Notes: a model not told the origin generated them from the letters alone. Numbered from the stretch's first letter, positions 48,309 to 57,689 are shown. The stretch is DNA of 64,000 bases from Streptomyces achromogenes (GCF_030816715.1 NZ_JAUSYH010000001.1:5456001-5520000); one strand, 5' to 3'. Translations and numbers: made by a program.

Positions 48309-51300
48309 TCCGCGCCGACCTCCACCCCCATGACCTCCCGGCCGTGCCTGCCCGGTACCAGCCCCAGGCGCCAGGCCTGCCAGCCCGACTCCAGGCGCAC
48401 GCCGCGTTCCAGCAACAGGCCGTAGGCCTCCAGGCACTCGGTCAGCCGGTCGTCGCGCAGCGGATGGTGCGCCCGGCGCAGCTCTGCCAGGTCCTCCTGG
48501 GCCACCGCGGTGCCCACCTCCACGCCGCCCGGGGCCGCGTACGGCAGGAGCGTGCAGCGCAGGAAGCGGGCCCAGTCCTCGCCGCGCCGGTCGCCGTACG
48601 ACGTGAACAGGGCCGCCGCCTCCTCGCACAGCGCGAGGGCCGCCTGGGTACGGGCGTTGCCCGCGTCCACGATCGCCAGCTCGACGCACGTCCAGGCCTC
48701 GCCGTGGGCGACGCCGATGCGCTGGAAGTCGGCGCGGGCGTCGACGAGGAGCTGCCGGGCGAAGCCCGAGTTGCGCAGCGAACCGGTCTGGGCGGCGCGC
48801 TGGTCCCGGGTCACCCGCGCCGAGTGGTGCCGGGCGCAGGCCAGCCCGTAGACGTCCCGCATGCGGGAGAAGAGGGTGCGGGAGCGTTCCAGTTCGCGGA
48901 CAGCGTGGTTCAGGTCGCCCGTCTCCTCCAGCGCGAGCCCCAGGTAGTACACCGTCCACGCCTCGCCGCGCGCGTCCTCGTTGTCCCGGTGCCGCGCCGA
49001 CGCCCGGCGCAGGTCCTCCGCGGCCGGCCCCGGATCGCCGTCGATCAGACGGGCCCGCGCCAGCTGGGTCATGGCCCACGCCTCACCGCGTGCGTCGCGG
49101 GTGCGGCCGTACAGGTCGAGAGCCTGCCGCAGTTCGGACTCGGCCCGCGGCACGTCGCCCCGCCGCAGATGCAGCTGCCCCAGCTGGAAGTGCGCCCACG
49201 CCTCACCGTGCACGGAGCCGCCCTCGCGGTGCAGCTCCAGCGAACGGGTCAGCAGGTCCAGCGCCTCGGCGAGATGGGCCCGGTCACGTTCCACCGCCGC
49301 CAGCGCGTGCATCGTCCAGGCGCGGTCGGTGGCCAGCTCGGGCGCGGCCTGCAGAGCCATCGCCTCCCGCAGCTTCGCCGACGCCTCCGTGAGCTGGCCC
49401 TGGTGGTGCAGGGTGATGCCCAGTGAGCACAGCGCCCGAGCGGCCCCCGCGTCGTGATGGGCCTGCAGATACAGGTCGACGACCGAACTGAGCGTGGTAC
49501 GTGCCTTGTCGAGCTCGCCCAGCTGACGGGCCGCGATGCCGGTGCGCCACTGCACGGACCGCACCAGCAGGTCCTGCCCGACCGACTGCGCCAGCTCGCT
49601 GATCTCACCGAGCCGGTACAGGTCGCCGCGCAGCAGGCAGTAGTCGCACAGCGCGCCCAGCAGACTCATCACCGCGTTCTGGTCCACGCCCTCCGCGTGC
49701 CGCAGCGTCGCCGTGATGAAGCTCGACTCGTCGTCCAGCCAGCGCAGCGCCTCGTCCAGCGAGGTGAAGCCGTGCGGGGTGAACCGGTCGGAGCGGGTCG
49801 ACATGTTGCCGTCGACCAGCCGCAGCACCGAGTCGGCGAGTTCCGCGTAGCTGACCAGCAGCCGCTCCTGCGCCGCCGAACGCTCGGCGGGGTCCTCCTC
49901 GTCCAGCAGACGGGCCTGCGCGAAACCGCGCACCAGGTCGTGCAGACGGTAGCGGTCTCCCCGGACCCGGTCGACGAGACCCGCGTCGGCGAGGGCCGCG
50001 AGGAGACGGGCCGCCTCCGGACGGTCCGTCGCGAGCAGCGCGGCCGCCGCGGCCGTACCCAGCGAGGCCCGTCCCGCCAGCGCCAGCCGGCGCAGCAGCC
50101 GGCGCGTCGTCTCCGGCTGGTCGGTGTAGCGCAGCCACAGCGCGCGCTCCACCGGGTCCACCGGGCCGTACGCCGCGAGATCCGCGGCGAGGGCGCGCGG
50201 CGAGCGCGGGCCCAGCGAGGACCCCACGACGCGCAGCGCGAGCGGCAGGCCGCCGCACAGCTCGATGATCCGGTCCGCGGCCTCGGCGTCGTACGGACCC
50301 GAGGCGTCCTGCGCCGCCGCGCCCAGCAGTTCCTCCGCGCCCGCCGCCTCCAGCGGACGGACCGCCAGTTCGTGCACCCACGCCGACAGTTCGGCCGGCA
50401 GGGCGAGCGCCGTCCGCGCGGTCACGAGAACCAGACTGTCGGAGCGTTCCGGGACGAGCGCCCGGACCTGCCCGACATCCGAGGCGTCGTCCAGGATCAC
50501 CGTCACCGGCAGGCCCGTCAGGTGCTGGTGGTACAGCTCGCCGAGCCGCTTCAGCTGCTGCTCCGCCGAGGAACGCTCACGGAAGAGGAGCTGCTCGCGG
50601 GGCGCGCCCAGCCGGTTCAGCAGATGCAGCAGGGCGTCCCGGGTGGGCAGCGGGGCCTCGCCCGTGCTGTCCCCGCGCAGATCCACCACGCAGGCGCCGC
50701 GGAACTGGTCCCGCAGATCGTGCGCGGCCCGCACCGCGAGTGCGGTGCGGCCGCTGCCGGGGGCGCCGTGCAGCACGACCACGGTGGGCCGCGTCTGCGT
50801 GCTGGCCCGTGCCGCCTGCACCCACTGCCGGATCTGGGCGAGTTCCGTCCTCCGCGCGGCGAACGGACCGGCGGGTTCGGGCAGTTGCGCGAACGACTGC
50901 TGCAACACCGTCCGCCCGCGTGCCGCCGCGCTCTTGTCGGCGCCGCGCAGCTGCGGTCCCGTCGCCTTCTTCGGACCGGTCGTCGCGCTCAGCACCCGCT
51001 GCTGGTCCAGGAACGGCCGGATGCCCCGCACCTCCAGCGCCGTGAGCCACTGCAACCGCAACTGCTCGGCGCCGCCGGGCTGTCCGGCCGCACCGGCCCG
51101 GTGATGCGCGGCCGGCAGATGCGACCCCGCCACCTTCACCACCGTCGCCGCCGCCCCGACGACCCCGACGGTCACCCCGGCGCCGAGTGCCGTGCCCGGG
51201 CCCGTGCCGAGCGCGAGGTCGGCGACCGCCGTCGTCAGGGCGGCGACGCCCGCCACCAGCAGCGGAGTGCGGCCGCCCTCGCGGGCGTAGCGCTGTCCGA

Positions 51301-51505
51301 AACTGATCCGGGCGGCTTCCGACTCCTCCAGGGCGCGGGCGTACGCCTCGTACTCCTCGGCGGCGGTCTGCGCCATCGCGTCGAGCGCGCCGCGCGCCCG
51401 CGTCAGCAGCGCCTGCCGGTCGGTACGCCCGCCGGACCGCCGCACCTCTTCCTCCACGGCCCGCGCCAACAACTGCTCGGCTTCCGCCCTATGGCCGTCC
51501 CGCAT
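48305..51505 (-). CDS. STAND (NB-ARC) NTPase with TPR repeats and N-terminal membrane segments
   Basis: 1066 aa (MRDGHRAEAEQLLARAVEEE). The first 60 residues are helical; two hydrophobic segments near 80-100 and 106-128 suggest membrane association. The NB-ARC ATPase core spans about 215-430: Walker A GAPGSGRT (247-254), Walker B VTVILDDASD (334-343), GLPLALRVVG. A winged-helix-like linker follows, then ~600 residues of TPRs (LHREGGSVHGEAWAHFQLGQ, RTRDARGEAWAMTQLARARL). No SARP, TIR, nuclease or other effector is fused. STAND proteins are switches for signalling or defence; the input (TPR) is present but the output is unclear. Confidence 0.85.
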   Translation of the reverse strand: MRDGHRAEAEQLLARAVEEEVRRSGGRTDRQALLTRARGALDAMAQTAAEEYEAYARALEESEAARISFGQRYAREGGRTPLLVAGVAALTTAVADLALGTGPGTALGAGVTVGVVGAAATVVKVAGSHLPAAHHRAGAAGQPGGAEQLRLQWLTALEVRGIRPFLDQQRVLSATTGPKKATGPQLRGADKSAAARGRTVLQQSFAQLPEPAGPFAARRTELAQIRQWVQAARASTQTRPTVVVLHGAPGSGRTALAVRAAHDLRDQFRGACVVDLRGDSTGEAPLPTRDALLHLLNRLGAPREQLLFRERSSAEQQLKRLGELYHQHLTGLPVTVILDDASDVGQVRALVPERSDSLVLVTARTALALPAELSAWVHELAVRPLEAAGAEELLGAAAQDASGPYDAEAADRIIELCGGLPLALRVVGSSLGPRSPRALAADLAAYGPVDPVERALWLRYTDQPETTRRLLRRLALAGRASLGTAAAAALLATDRPEAARLLAALADAGLVDRVRGDRYRLHDLVRGFAQARLLDEEDPAERSAAQERLLVSYAELADSVLRLVDGNMSTRSDRFTPHGFTSLDEALRWLDDESSFITATLRHAEGVDQNAVMSLLGALCDYCLLRGDLYRLGEISELAQSVGQDLLVRSVQWRTGIAARQLGELDKARTTLSSVVDLYLQAHHDAGAARALCSLGITLHHQGQLTEASAKLREAMALQAAPELATDRAWTMHALAAVERDRAHLAEALDLLTRSLELHREGGSVHGEAWAHFQLGQLHLRRGDVPRAESELRQALDLYGRTRDARGEAWAMTQLARARLIDGDPGPAAEDLRRASARHRDNEDARGEAWTVYYLGLALEETGDLNHAVRELERSRTLFSRMRDVYGLACARHHSARVTRDQRAAQTGSLRNSGFARQLLVDARADFQRIGVAHGEAWTCVELAIVDAGNARTQAALALCEEAAALFTSYGDRRGEDWARFLRCTLLPYAAPGGVEVGTAVAQEDLAELRRAHHPLRDDRLTECLEAYGLLLERGVRLESGWQAWRLGLVPGRHGREVMGVEVGAD

Positions 51506-51655
51506 GTCCCGTCCCCCTCCGGCGGCACCAGTTGTGCTCGGTCAAGTGTGCGGCGGGCGGCTCCTCGGCGCGAGGGGGCGGGAGGCGTTGCGGCACGGGG
51601 CGCCCTCGCCACTATCGTGATCGCAGCAACCGAAGAGGATGACGGGGGAAGTCGC

Positions 51656-52345
51656 ATGAGCGTGCACAACGGGGGGCCGGCGGGTCCGCCGCAGGGCCCC
51701 CACCAGCCCTACCCGCCCCAGCCGCCCCATCCCCACCCGCCCCAGTCGCCCCAACAGCCTCGTTGGGCCTGGTGGGTCGTGGGGATCGTCATTCCGGTGG
51801 TGGGCATTCTCATCACGGTGCTGGTCAGCCGGCCGGGTTCCTCGGACGGCGACGGGAAGGCGGCGCCGGCCTCCGACGGGCGGCCGTCCGTCTCGCCGTC
51901 GTCCTCCGCCCCGGCGCAGCCCCCGGCGTCCGCCACGCCGGGCGCCGGGACGGCACAGGTGCGGTACGGCCCGGCGGACGTGGCGGCCGACGTGACCAAC
52001 TCCGGGTCGTACATCGAGCTGGACACGTCCCAGCCGGTCGTGTCGGGCAGCTCCGTCAAGGGCGCGGACGTCATCTTCGGCGCGTCCCTCGGCGATCCGA
52101 CGCTGTTCGTGCCGGGCTCCGCCTCCAACCTGGCCCCGCTGCCCGCCTCCGGTCCCGCCCCGAGCGCGGGGGAGTGCGCCGAGAGTGTGGACCGCAACGG
52201 CACGTACACGGCCGACGTGAAGCGGGGCGACCGTTTCTGCCTGCTGACCGACCAGGGGCACGTCGCCTACCTGCGCGTCGTGACCGCGCCGAGCACGGGC
52301 CAGGGCAAGCTCAACGTCACCGTCTGGGACATGCCTGCCGCCTGA
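51656..52345 (+). CDS. Single-span membrane protein with secreted domain
   Basis: 229 aa from ATG 51656 (MSVHNGGPAGPPQGPHQPYP), GGGGAAG 6 nt upstream. Cytosolic Pro/His-rich N-terminus (PPHPHPPQSPQQP), one membrane helix (~38-57, WAWWVVGIVIPVVGILITVL), a Pro/Ser-rich linker, then an outside domain (about 100-229) with two cysteines (GECAES, DRFCLLTDQGH) and strands ending GKLNVTVWDM. No known family. Divergent from the STAND NTPase gene: a 150-bp shared promoter region makes co-regulation possible. Confidence 0.75.
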   Translation: MSVHNGGPAGPPQGPHQPYPPQPPHPHPPQSPQQPRWAWWVVGIVIPVVGILITVLVSRPGSSDGDGKAAPASDGRPSVSPSSSAPAQPPASATPGAGTAQVRYGPADVAADVTNSGSYIELDTSQPVVSGSSVKGADVIFGASLGDPTLFVPGSASNLAPLPASGPAPSAGECAESVDRNGTYTADVKRGDRFCLLTDQGHVAYLRVVTAPSTGQGKLNVTVWDMPAA

Positions 52346-52375
52346 CCGGCCGGGACCTGCGGCAGGATGGAGGCC

Positions 52376-54427
52376 ATGGCGAACCGACTGGCCCATGAGA
52401 CGTCCCCCTACCTGCTCCAGCACGCCGACAATCCCGTCGACTGGTGGCCCTGGTCGGCGGAGGCCTTCGAGGAGGCGCGCAGGCGGGGCGTGCCGGTGCT
52501 GCTGAGCGTGGGATACAGCAGCTGCCACTGGTGCCATGTGATGGCGCACGAGTCCTTCGAGGACCAGGAGACCGCCGACCGCCTCAACGACCACTTCGTC
52601 AACATCAAGGTCGACCGGGAGGAGCGTCCCGACGTCGACGCCGTCTACATGGAAGCCGTGCAGGCTGCCACCGGGCAGGGCGGGTGGCCGATGACCGTGT
52701 TCCTGACGCCCGAGGCCGAGCCGTTCTACTTCGGTACGTACTTCCCGCCCGCCCCCCGGCACGGCATGCCCTCCTTCCGGCAGGTGCTGGAGGGGGTGCA
52801 CCAGGCGTGGACCGAGCGGCGAGACGAGGTGGCCGAGGTCGCCGGGAAGATCGTGCGGGACCTGGCCGGACGGGAGATCTCCTACGGGGACAGCCGGGCC
52901 CCTGGCGAGCAGGAACTGTCCCAGGCGCTGCTCGGCCTGACCCGGGAGTACGACGCGCAGCGCGGCGGTTTCGGCGGCGCGCCGAAGTTCCCGCCGTCGA
53001 TGGTGCTCGAGTTCCTGCTGCGGCACGCCGCGCGGACCGGCGCCGAGGGCGCGTTGCAGATGGCGCGGGACACCTGCGAGCGGATGGCGCGCGGCGGGAT
53101 CTACGACCAGCTCGGCGGCGGGTTCGCCCGGTACTCCGTCGACCGTGACTGGGTGGTGCCGCACTTCGAGAAGATGCTTTACGACAACGCCCTGCTGTGC
53201 CGCGTCTACGCCCATCTGTGGCGGGCCACCGGGAGTGAACTGGCCCGGCGGGTCGCGCTGGAGACCGCCGACTTCATGGTGCGCGAACTGCGCACCGCCG
53301 AGGGCGGGTTCGCCTCCGCGCTCGACGCCGACAGCGACGACGGCGAGGGCAACCACGTCGAGGGCGCGTACTACGTGTGGACGCCCGCGCAGCTCGCGGC
53401 GGCGCTCGGCCCCGAGGACGCCGAACTCGCCGCCCGCTGTTTCGGCGTGACCGAGGAGGGCACCTTCGAGCACGGTGCTTCCGTCCTGCAACTGCCGCAG
53501 CAGGAAGCCGTGTTCGACGCCGAGCGGATCGCCGGCGTCAAGGAGCGGCTGCTGCGGGCGCGTGCGCTGCGCCCGGCGCCCGGCCGGGACGACAAGGTCG
53601 TCGCCGCGTGGAACGGGCTCGCGATCTCCGCGCTGGCCGAGACCGGCGCCTACTTCGACCGTCCGGACCTGGTGGACGCGGCCGTCGCCGCCGCCGACCT
53701 CCTCGTCCGGCTGCACCTGGACGACCAGGCGCGTCTGGCGCGGACCAGCAAGGACGGTCACGTCGGGGCCAACGCGGGCGTCCTGGAGGACTACGCCGAC
53801 GTCGCCGAGGGTTTTCTCGCGCTGGCCTCGGTCACCGGGGAGGGGGTCTGGCTGGAGTTCGCCGGGTTCCTGCTCGACCACGTCCTCGCCCGGTTCGCCG
53901 ACCCGGAGTCCGGCGCGCTGTTCGACACCGCCGCCGACGCCGAGCGGCTCATCCGGCGTCCGCAGGACCCGACCGACAACGCCGTGCCCTCCGGCTGGAC
54001 CGCCGCGGCCGGCGCGTTGCTGAGCTACGCGGCCCACACCGGCTCCGAGCCGCACCGCACCGCCGCGGAGCGGGCGTCGGGCGTGGTGAAGGCGCTCGGG
54101 CCACGGGTGCCGAGGTTCATCGGGTGGGGGCTGGCCGTGGCCGAGGCGCTGCTCGACGGCCCGCGCGAGGTCGCCGTCGTCGGCCCCGGCACGGACGACC
54201 CGGCGTCGAAGGCTCTGCACCGCACGGCGCTGCTGGGCAACGCCCCGGGCGCGGTCGTCGCCTTCGGGGTCCCCGGCGGCGACGAGTTCCCGCTGCTGGC
54301 CGACCGCCCGCTGCGCGGCGGCGCACCGACCGCGTACGTCTGCCGCGACTTCACCTGCGACGCCCCCACCACCGACCCGGAGCACCTGCGCACCGCGCTG
54401 GGCGGCCGGGAGCAGCCGGCGGGCTAG
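52376..54427 (+). CDS. Thioredoxin-fold + six-hairpin glycosidase-like protein (DUF255/YyaL, SSP411 type)
   Basis: 683 aa from ATG 52376 (MANRLAHETSPYLLQHADNP); a CAGGAT hexamer just upstream makes a leaderless mRNA plausible, and ATG 52367 would add three residues. N-terminal thioredoxin-like domain (~1-165) with the redox motif SSCHWCH and VKVDREERPD-like text (IKVDREERPDVDAVYMEAVQ). Then an alpha/alpha barrel (~180-600: GGFGGAPKFPPSM, PHFEKMLYDNALLCRVYAHL, DADSDDGEGNHVEGAYYVW). Sperm-associated SPATA20 homologues exist from bacteria to man, but the reaction is unknown. Cytosolic. Confidence 0.88.
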   Translation: MANRLAHETSPYLLQHADNPVDWWPWSAEAFEEARRRGVPVLLSVGYSSCHWCHVMAHESFEDQETADRLNDHFVNIKVDREERPDVDAVYMEAVQAATGQGGWPMTVFLTPEAEPFYFGTYFPPAPRHGMPSFRQVLEGVHQAWTERRDEVAEVAGKIVRDLAGREISYGDSRAPGEQELSQALLGLTREYDAQRGGFGGAPKFPPSMVLEFLLRHAARTGAEGALQMARDTCERMARGGIYDQLGGGFARYSVDRDWVVPHFEKMLYDNALLCRVYAHLWRATGSELARRVALETADFMVRELRTAEGGFASALDADSDDGEGNHVEGAYYVWTPAQLAAALGPEDAELAARCFGVTEEGTFEHGASVLQLPQQEAVFDAERIAGVKERLLRARALRPAPGRDDKVVAAWNGLAISALAETGAYFDRPDLVDAAVAAADLLVRLHLDDQARLARTSKDGHVGANAGVLEDYADVAEGFLALASVTGEGVWLEFAGFLLDHVLARFADPESGALFDTAADAERLIRRPQDPTDNAVPSGWTAAAGALLSYAAHTGSEPHRTAAERASGVVKALGPRVPRFIGWGLAVAEALLDGPREVAVVGPGTDDPASKALHRTALLGNAPGAVVAFGVPGGDEFPLLADRPLRGGAPTAYVCRDFTCDAPTTDPEHLRTALGGREQPAG

Positions 54428-54513
54428 AGGGCGGGCAGCCCAGCGGCCGGCCAGCCGGGAAGGCGGGGACCGGCCTGGGCGCTCGGCGGGCCGCCGCCCG
54501 GGAGTTCGGCGGG

Positions 54514-55239
54514 TCAGCCCGGGAACTCGGCGAGGGCGCGTTCCACGATGGCCTCCAGCTGGTCGTGGTGCGCGCCCTTCCAGTACGCGCGGCCGCAGGA
54601 GCGGCACTGGGCGAAGACGTCGTAGTTCTGCTGGGTGCCGTGTTCCAGTTGGTCGGCGACCTCGTCCTTGGTGGCCTGGCGCAGCTCGCCGTTGCAGGCG
54701 GTGCACCTGGTCCAGGGGCGCAACGCGGGTGCGAACCGGTCGAGGACGTCGCGCAGTTGCTCGGCGGGGTCGTTGCTGTAGACGTAGCCGCCCGCCCACA
54801 GTTCGCGCCGGCGCAGGAGGCCCCGGTCGCGGCTGAGCATGACGCGCTGTTCGGCGGCCGAGCGGGCGGCGAGCGCCGGGTCGCCGATGTCGGTCGACTC
54901 GTACGCCGTGTCCACGCCGAGCAGACGCATCCGGCGGGCGAGGGTGCCGAGGTGGACGTCCAGGAGGAACCGCAGCGGGGCGCCGGGGACGCGCTGGGGG
55001 CGGCTGACCGGGCGGACCTCGACGGACTCGCCATCGGCGGGGATGTGCGAGACCGGTGCCTCGCGGCCGTCGACGACGAGGGAGCCGACCTCGGTGAGGG
55101 GCACCCCGAGGGACTCGACGACGTGGCCGAGCGTCGACACGCCGTCGACGGCGAGTGCGGTGGCGCCGGCGCGCCGGGCGTGCGGGACGAACAGGGCCAG
55201 CTCGGGAGCGACTTCGAGGCGGATCTCGGGTGCGTTCAC
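54514..55239 (-). CDS. Ubiquitin-like + Mut7-C RNase-fold protein with zinc ribbon
   Basis: 241 aa from GTG 55239 (VNAPEIRLEVAPELALFVPH). Residues ~1-85 form a ThiS/ubiquitin-like beta-grasp fold (VGSLVVDGREAPVSHIPADG). The Mut7-C domain (~95-180) contains FLLDVHLGTLARRMRLLGVD and RVMLSRDRGLLRRRELWAGG with the PIN-like acidic residues. A zinc ribbon (CTACNGEL ... CRSCGRAYWKGAHHDQLEAI) ends it. Predicted to act in RNA processing/decay, but no activity is established. GTG 55323-based longer versions would read through a non-coding leader and are not preferred. Confidence 0.85.
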   Translation of the reverse strand: MNAPEIRLEVAPELALFVPHARRAGATALAVDGVSTLGHVVESLGVPLTEVGSLVVDGREAPVSHIPADGESVEVRPVSRPQRVPGAPLRFLLDVHLGTLARRMRLLGVDTAYESTDIGDPALAARSAAEQRVMLSRDRGLLRRRELWAGGYVYSNDPAEQLRDVLDRFAPALRPWTRCTACNGELRQATKDEVADQLEHGTQQNYDVFAQCRSCGRAYWKGAHHDQLEAIVERALAEFPG

Positions 55240-55273
55240 CTGGCCAGGATGGCATGGGGGGAGGGGCGGGGGC

Positions 55274-55984
55274 TCAGGGGTTTCGGCTGCCCGGGCCCTG
55301 CTCGCCGACGGGCTTCGGACCATGCTGCCCGCCGGGCTCCGGACCGTCTTTCCGGCCGTGTTCCAGTCCGTGTTCGAGGACGTCCAGGGCGCGGTCGAGG
55401 AGGGCGGGGAAGTCGCCCTGGTGGCCGTTCTCCGCCCAGTACATGGACGTCTCCATCAGGCCGCCGATGAGCGACATCGCGTGGACGCGGACCTCCAGAC
55501 CGTCGGGGTCGCGGCCGGTGCGCTCGGCGATCGCGGCGCAGAGCATCCGGCTGGTGACCGACATGCTCTCCATCATCCGCGCGCGCACCGCCGGAACCTG
55601 GACCAGCAGGCGGGTGCGCAGCCTCGCCACCTCGATGTCGTCCTCGACGCCCGTGCGGGCGGCCGCCAGCATCACCTGACGGATGGCCTGCGGCCACGGC
55701 TCGTCCTCCGGACGGCCGCGCAGTTCCTCCAGGAGGACCGGGTCGTACTCGTCGGTGAGGACGATGTCCTCCTTGGTCGGGAAGTAGCGGAAGACGGTCG
55801 ACGGCGACACCTCGGCGCGCTCGGCGATCTGGTCGATCGTCGTGGCGTCGTACCCCTGCTCCCTGACGAGCGCGTAGGTCGCGGTGCGGATGGCCTCGCG
55901 GGTCTTGATCTTCTTGCGCTCGCGGAGACCGAGTCGCGGGCGGTCGGCGGGGGAACTGATGCGTGCGGCCGTCATGGGGCTCAT
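55274..55984 (-). CDS. TetR-family transcriptional regulator
   Basis: 236 aa from ATG 55984 (MSPMTAARISSPADRPRLGL), overlapping the MFS stop by 4 bp (ATGA); ATG 55975 is an alternative. TetR DNA-binding helix-turn-helix in TTIDQIAERAEVSPSTVFRYFPTKEDIV. The ligand domain (~70-205) is variable (QVMLAAARTGVEDDIEVARL, MSLIGGLMETSMYWAENGHQ), and the tail is basic and disordered (HGRKDGPEPGGQHGPKPVG). Co-transcribed with the MFS drug pump upstream, so it is presumably the repressor of that pump. Confidence 0.9.
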   Translation of the reverse strand: MSPMTAARISSPADRPRLGLRERKKIKTREAIRTATYALVREQGYDATTIDQIAERAEVSPSTVFRYFPTKEDIVLTDEYDPVLLEELRGRPEDEPWPQAIRQVMLAAARTGVEDDIEVARLRTRLLVQVPAVRARMMESMSVTSRMLCAAIAERTGRDPDGLEVRVHAMSLIGGLMETSMYWAENGHQGDFPALLDRALDVLEHGLEHGRKDGPEPGGQHGPKPVGEQGPGSRNP

Positions 55985-57567
55985 TGTCGGGCATCGGCCT
56001 GGGGGGAGACCACGTCGGGACCGGTGCCCCCGGGGCCGCCGTTGCGGGCGTCCGCGTTCTTGACGCGCGGGCTCCCCGGCAGGAACGCCGCCGCCAGTAG
56101 CGCGGAGGCCAGTGCGGCGGCGGCGCAGACCAGCAGGACCAGTCCCATGCCGTGGACGTAGGCGTCGTCGGCGGAGCCGGTGAGAGCGGTCAGGTGTGTC
56201 CGCTCGGCGATCAGGTGTGCGGCGATCACCGAGTCCCCGGCGGTGTCGGCGGCTCCGGCGGGCAGGCCGGTGACGTCCAGGCGGTCGCGGAAGGTCCCGG
56301 CGAGCAGGCTGCCGAGCAGGGCGATGCCGATGGCGCCGCCGACCTGGCGCAGGGTCATCAGCAGGCCGGAGCCGCTCCCGGCGCGGTCCGCGGGAAGGGT
56401 GCTCAGGGCGCCGGCCATGGCGGGCACGATGGAGAAGCCGAAGCCGAGGCCGGCGACCGACAGCCACAGCGCGGTGAAGCCGTACCCGGAGTCGACCGTG
56501 GTACGGCTGCCCAGCAGCGCGGCGAAGGCCAGCACCGTCAGGCCCGCGCTGACCACGGCCCGCGCCCCGAACCGGGCGACGACCGGCTGTGCGGCCCGCG
56601 CGGCGACCACCAGCCCGCCCATCATCGGCAGCAGCCGCACTCCGGTGCCGAGGGCGTCGTTGCCGAGGACGGCCTGGAGGTAGGGCGGCAGGACGAACAG
56701 CAGGCCGGAGAGCACGAACATGACGAGGGTCGCGGCGAGGGTGTTGAGGAGGAACCCGCGGTGGGTGAGCAGACCCATGTCGAGCATGGGCCGCGCCGAC
56801 CGGCGCTCACGCAGCACCAGCGCGGCGATCAGGACGACGGCCGTGCCGGACATCGTGAGGACGAGGGGGTCGCCCCAGCCGCGGCCCGGAGCCTCGATGA
56901 TCGCGTAGATGAGCGCGCCGAGGCCGGCCGCGGTGAACGCGGTGGAGGCGGCGTCGACCTTGGGGGAGGCCGGGTCACGGGTCTCCGGCAGCAGGAACAC
57001 GCAGGCGGCGATGCCGATCGCGGCCATGGGGAGGTTGATGAGGAAGACCGAGCCCCACCAGAAGTGGTCGAGCAGCCAGCCGCCGACGATCGGTCCGAGG
57101 GGGAGGCCGAGCGTGGATCCGGCGGAGACGATGCCGACGGCCTTGGTGCGCTCGTCGGGTGCGAAGAGCGAGGGCAGGACCGACAGCCCGAGGGGGATGA
57201 CGAGCGCGGCGCCGACGCCCATGACGGAGCGGGCGGCGACGACCGCCGCGACGTCCCCGGCGAGGGCGCCGGCCAGTGAGCCGGCGAGGAAGATCCCGAG
57301 GCCGGCGACGAGCATCCGGCGGCGGCCGAACCGGTCGCCGAGGAGCCCGGCCGGGAGCATCAGCGCCGCGAAGACGACGACGTACGAGTCGGCCATCCAC
57401 TGCTGCTCGCCGGTCGTGGCGCCGAGCTGCTCCGCCATGGTCGGGAGCGCCACGTTGAGGATCGTCGTGTCGAAGCCGAGTGTGAGCATGCTGGCGACCA
57501 GGGCGGCGAGGGCCCACCAGCGGCGGGGGTCGGGGCCCGCGCCGGGTGCGTTCATGGGAGTAACCAT
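55981..57567 (-). CDS. MFS drug:H+ antiporter, 14-TM DHA2 family
   Basis: 528 aa from ATG 57567 (MVTPMNAPGAGPDPRRWWAL); ATG 57555 is possible. Fourteen hydrophobic helices are visible. Motif A of DHA2 pumps appears as GLLGDRFGRRRMLVAGLGIF, and the helix-5 antiporter motif C as GLSVLPSLFAPDERTKAVGI / GSTLGLPLGPIVGGWLL. Exports hydrophobic or cationic drugs. A TetR gene follows with 4-bp overlap. The C-terminal tail is Gly/Asn-rich (KNADARNGGPGGTGPDVVS). Confidence 0.92.
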   Translation of the reverse strand: MVTPMNAPGAGPDPRRWWALAALVASMLTLGFDTTILNVALPTMAEQLGATTGEQQWMADSYVVVFAALMLPAGLLGDRFGRRRMLVAGLGIFLAGSLAGALAGDVAAVVAARSVMGVGAALVIPLGLSVLPSLFAPDERTKAVGIVSAGSTLGLPLGPIVGGWLLDHFWWGSVFLINLPMAAIGIAACVFLLPETRDPASPKVDAASTAFTAAGLGALIYAIIEAPGRGWGDPLVLTMSGTAVVLIAALVLRERRSARPMLDMGLLTHRGFLLNTLAATLVMFVLSGLLFVLPPYLQAVLGNDALGTGVRLLPMMGGLVVAARAAQPVVARFGARAVVSAGLTVLAFAALLGSRTTVDSGYGFTALWLSVAGLGFGFSIVPAMAGALSTLPADRAGSGSGLLMTLRQVGGAIGIALLGSLLAGTFRDRLDVTGLPAGAADTAGDSVIAAHLIAERTHLTALTGSADDAYVHGMGLVLLVCAAAALASALLAAAFLPGSPRVKNADARNGGPGGTGPDVVSPQADARQ

Positions 57568-57604
57568 GAAATGAGAGTAACTGTCAAAAAGTAGCTCCTG
57601 TCAA
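57559..57604 (-). promoter_or_regulatory. Overlapping duplicated promoter for the MFS-TetR operon
   Basis: On the minus strand TTGACA (57604-57599), 17 nt, GTTACT (57581-57576), then ATG at 57567, a leaderless fit. The same elements recur 17 bp downstream: TTGACA (57587-57582), 17 nt, GTTACT (57564-57559) followed by ATG 57555. The direct repeats TTGACAG and GTTACTC may also be regulator sites. Confidence 0.55.
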
Positions 57605-57641
57605 TATCAGGTCCGTTTCCGGGCGTGAACAGCATGAAAAA

Positions 57642-57667
57642 CGGCCATGGCGGGGTCGCCATGGCCG
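57642..57667 (-). terminator. Terminator after the hemolysin III/PAQR gene
   Basis: Eleven-bp stem CGGCCATGGCG (57642-57652) and CGCCATGGCCG (57657-57667), four-base loop, followed on the minus strand by TTTTT. Confidence 0.88.
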
Positions 57668-57689
57668 AAACGTAGAGGGGGAGGGGCGG

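Noticed and set aside
51542..55255. Long minus-strand frame of 1237 codons
   Set aside because: Shadow of the DUF255 gene; Arg/Pro/His-rich without domains.
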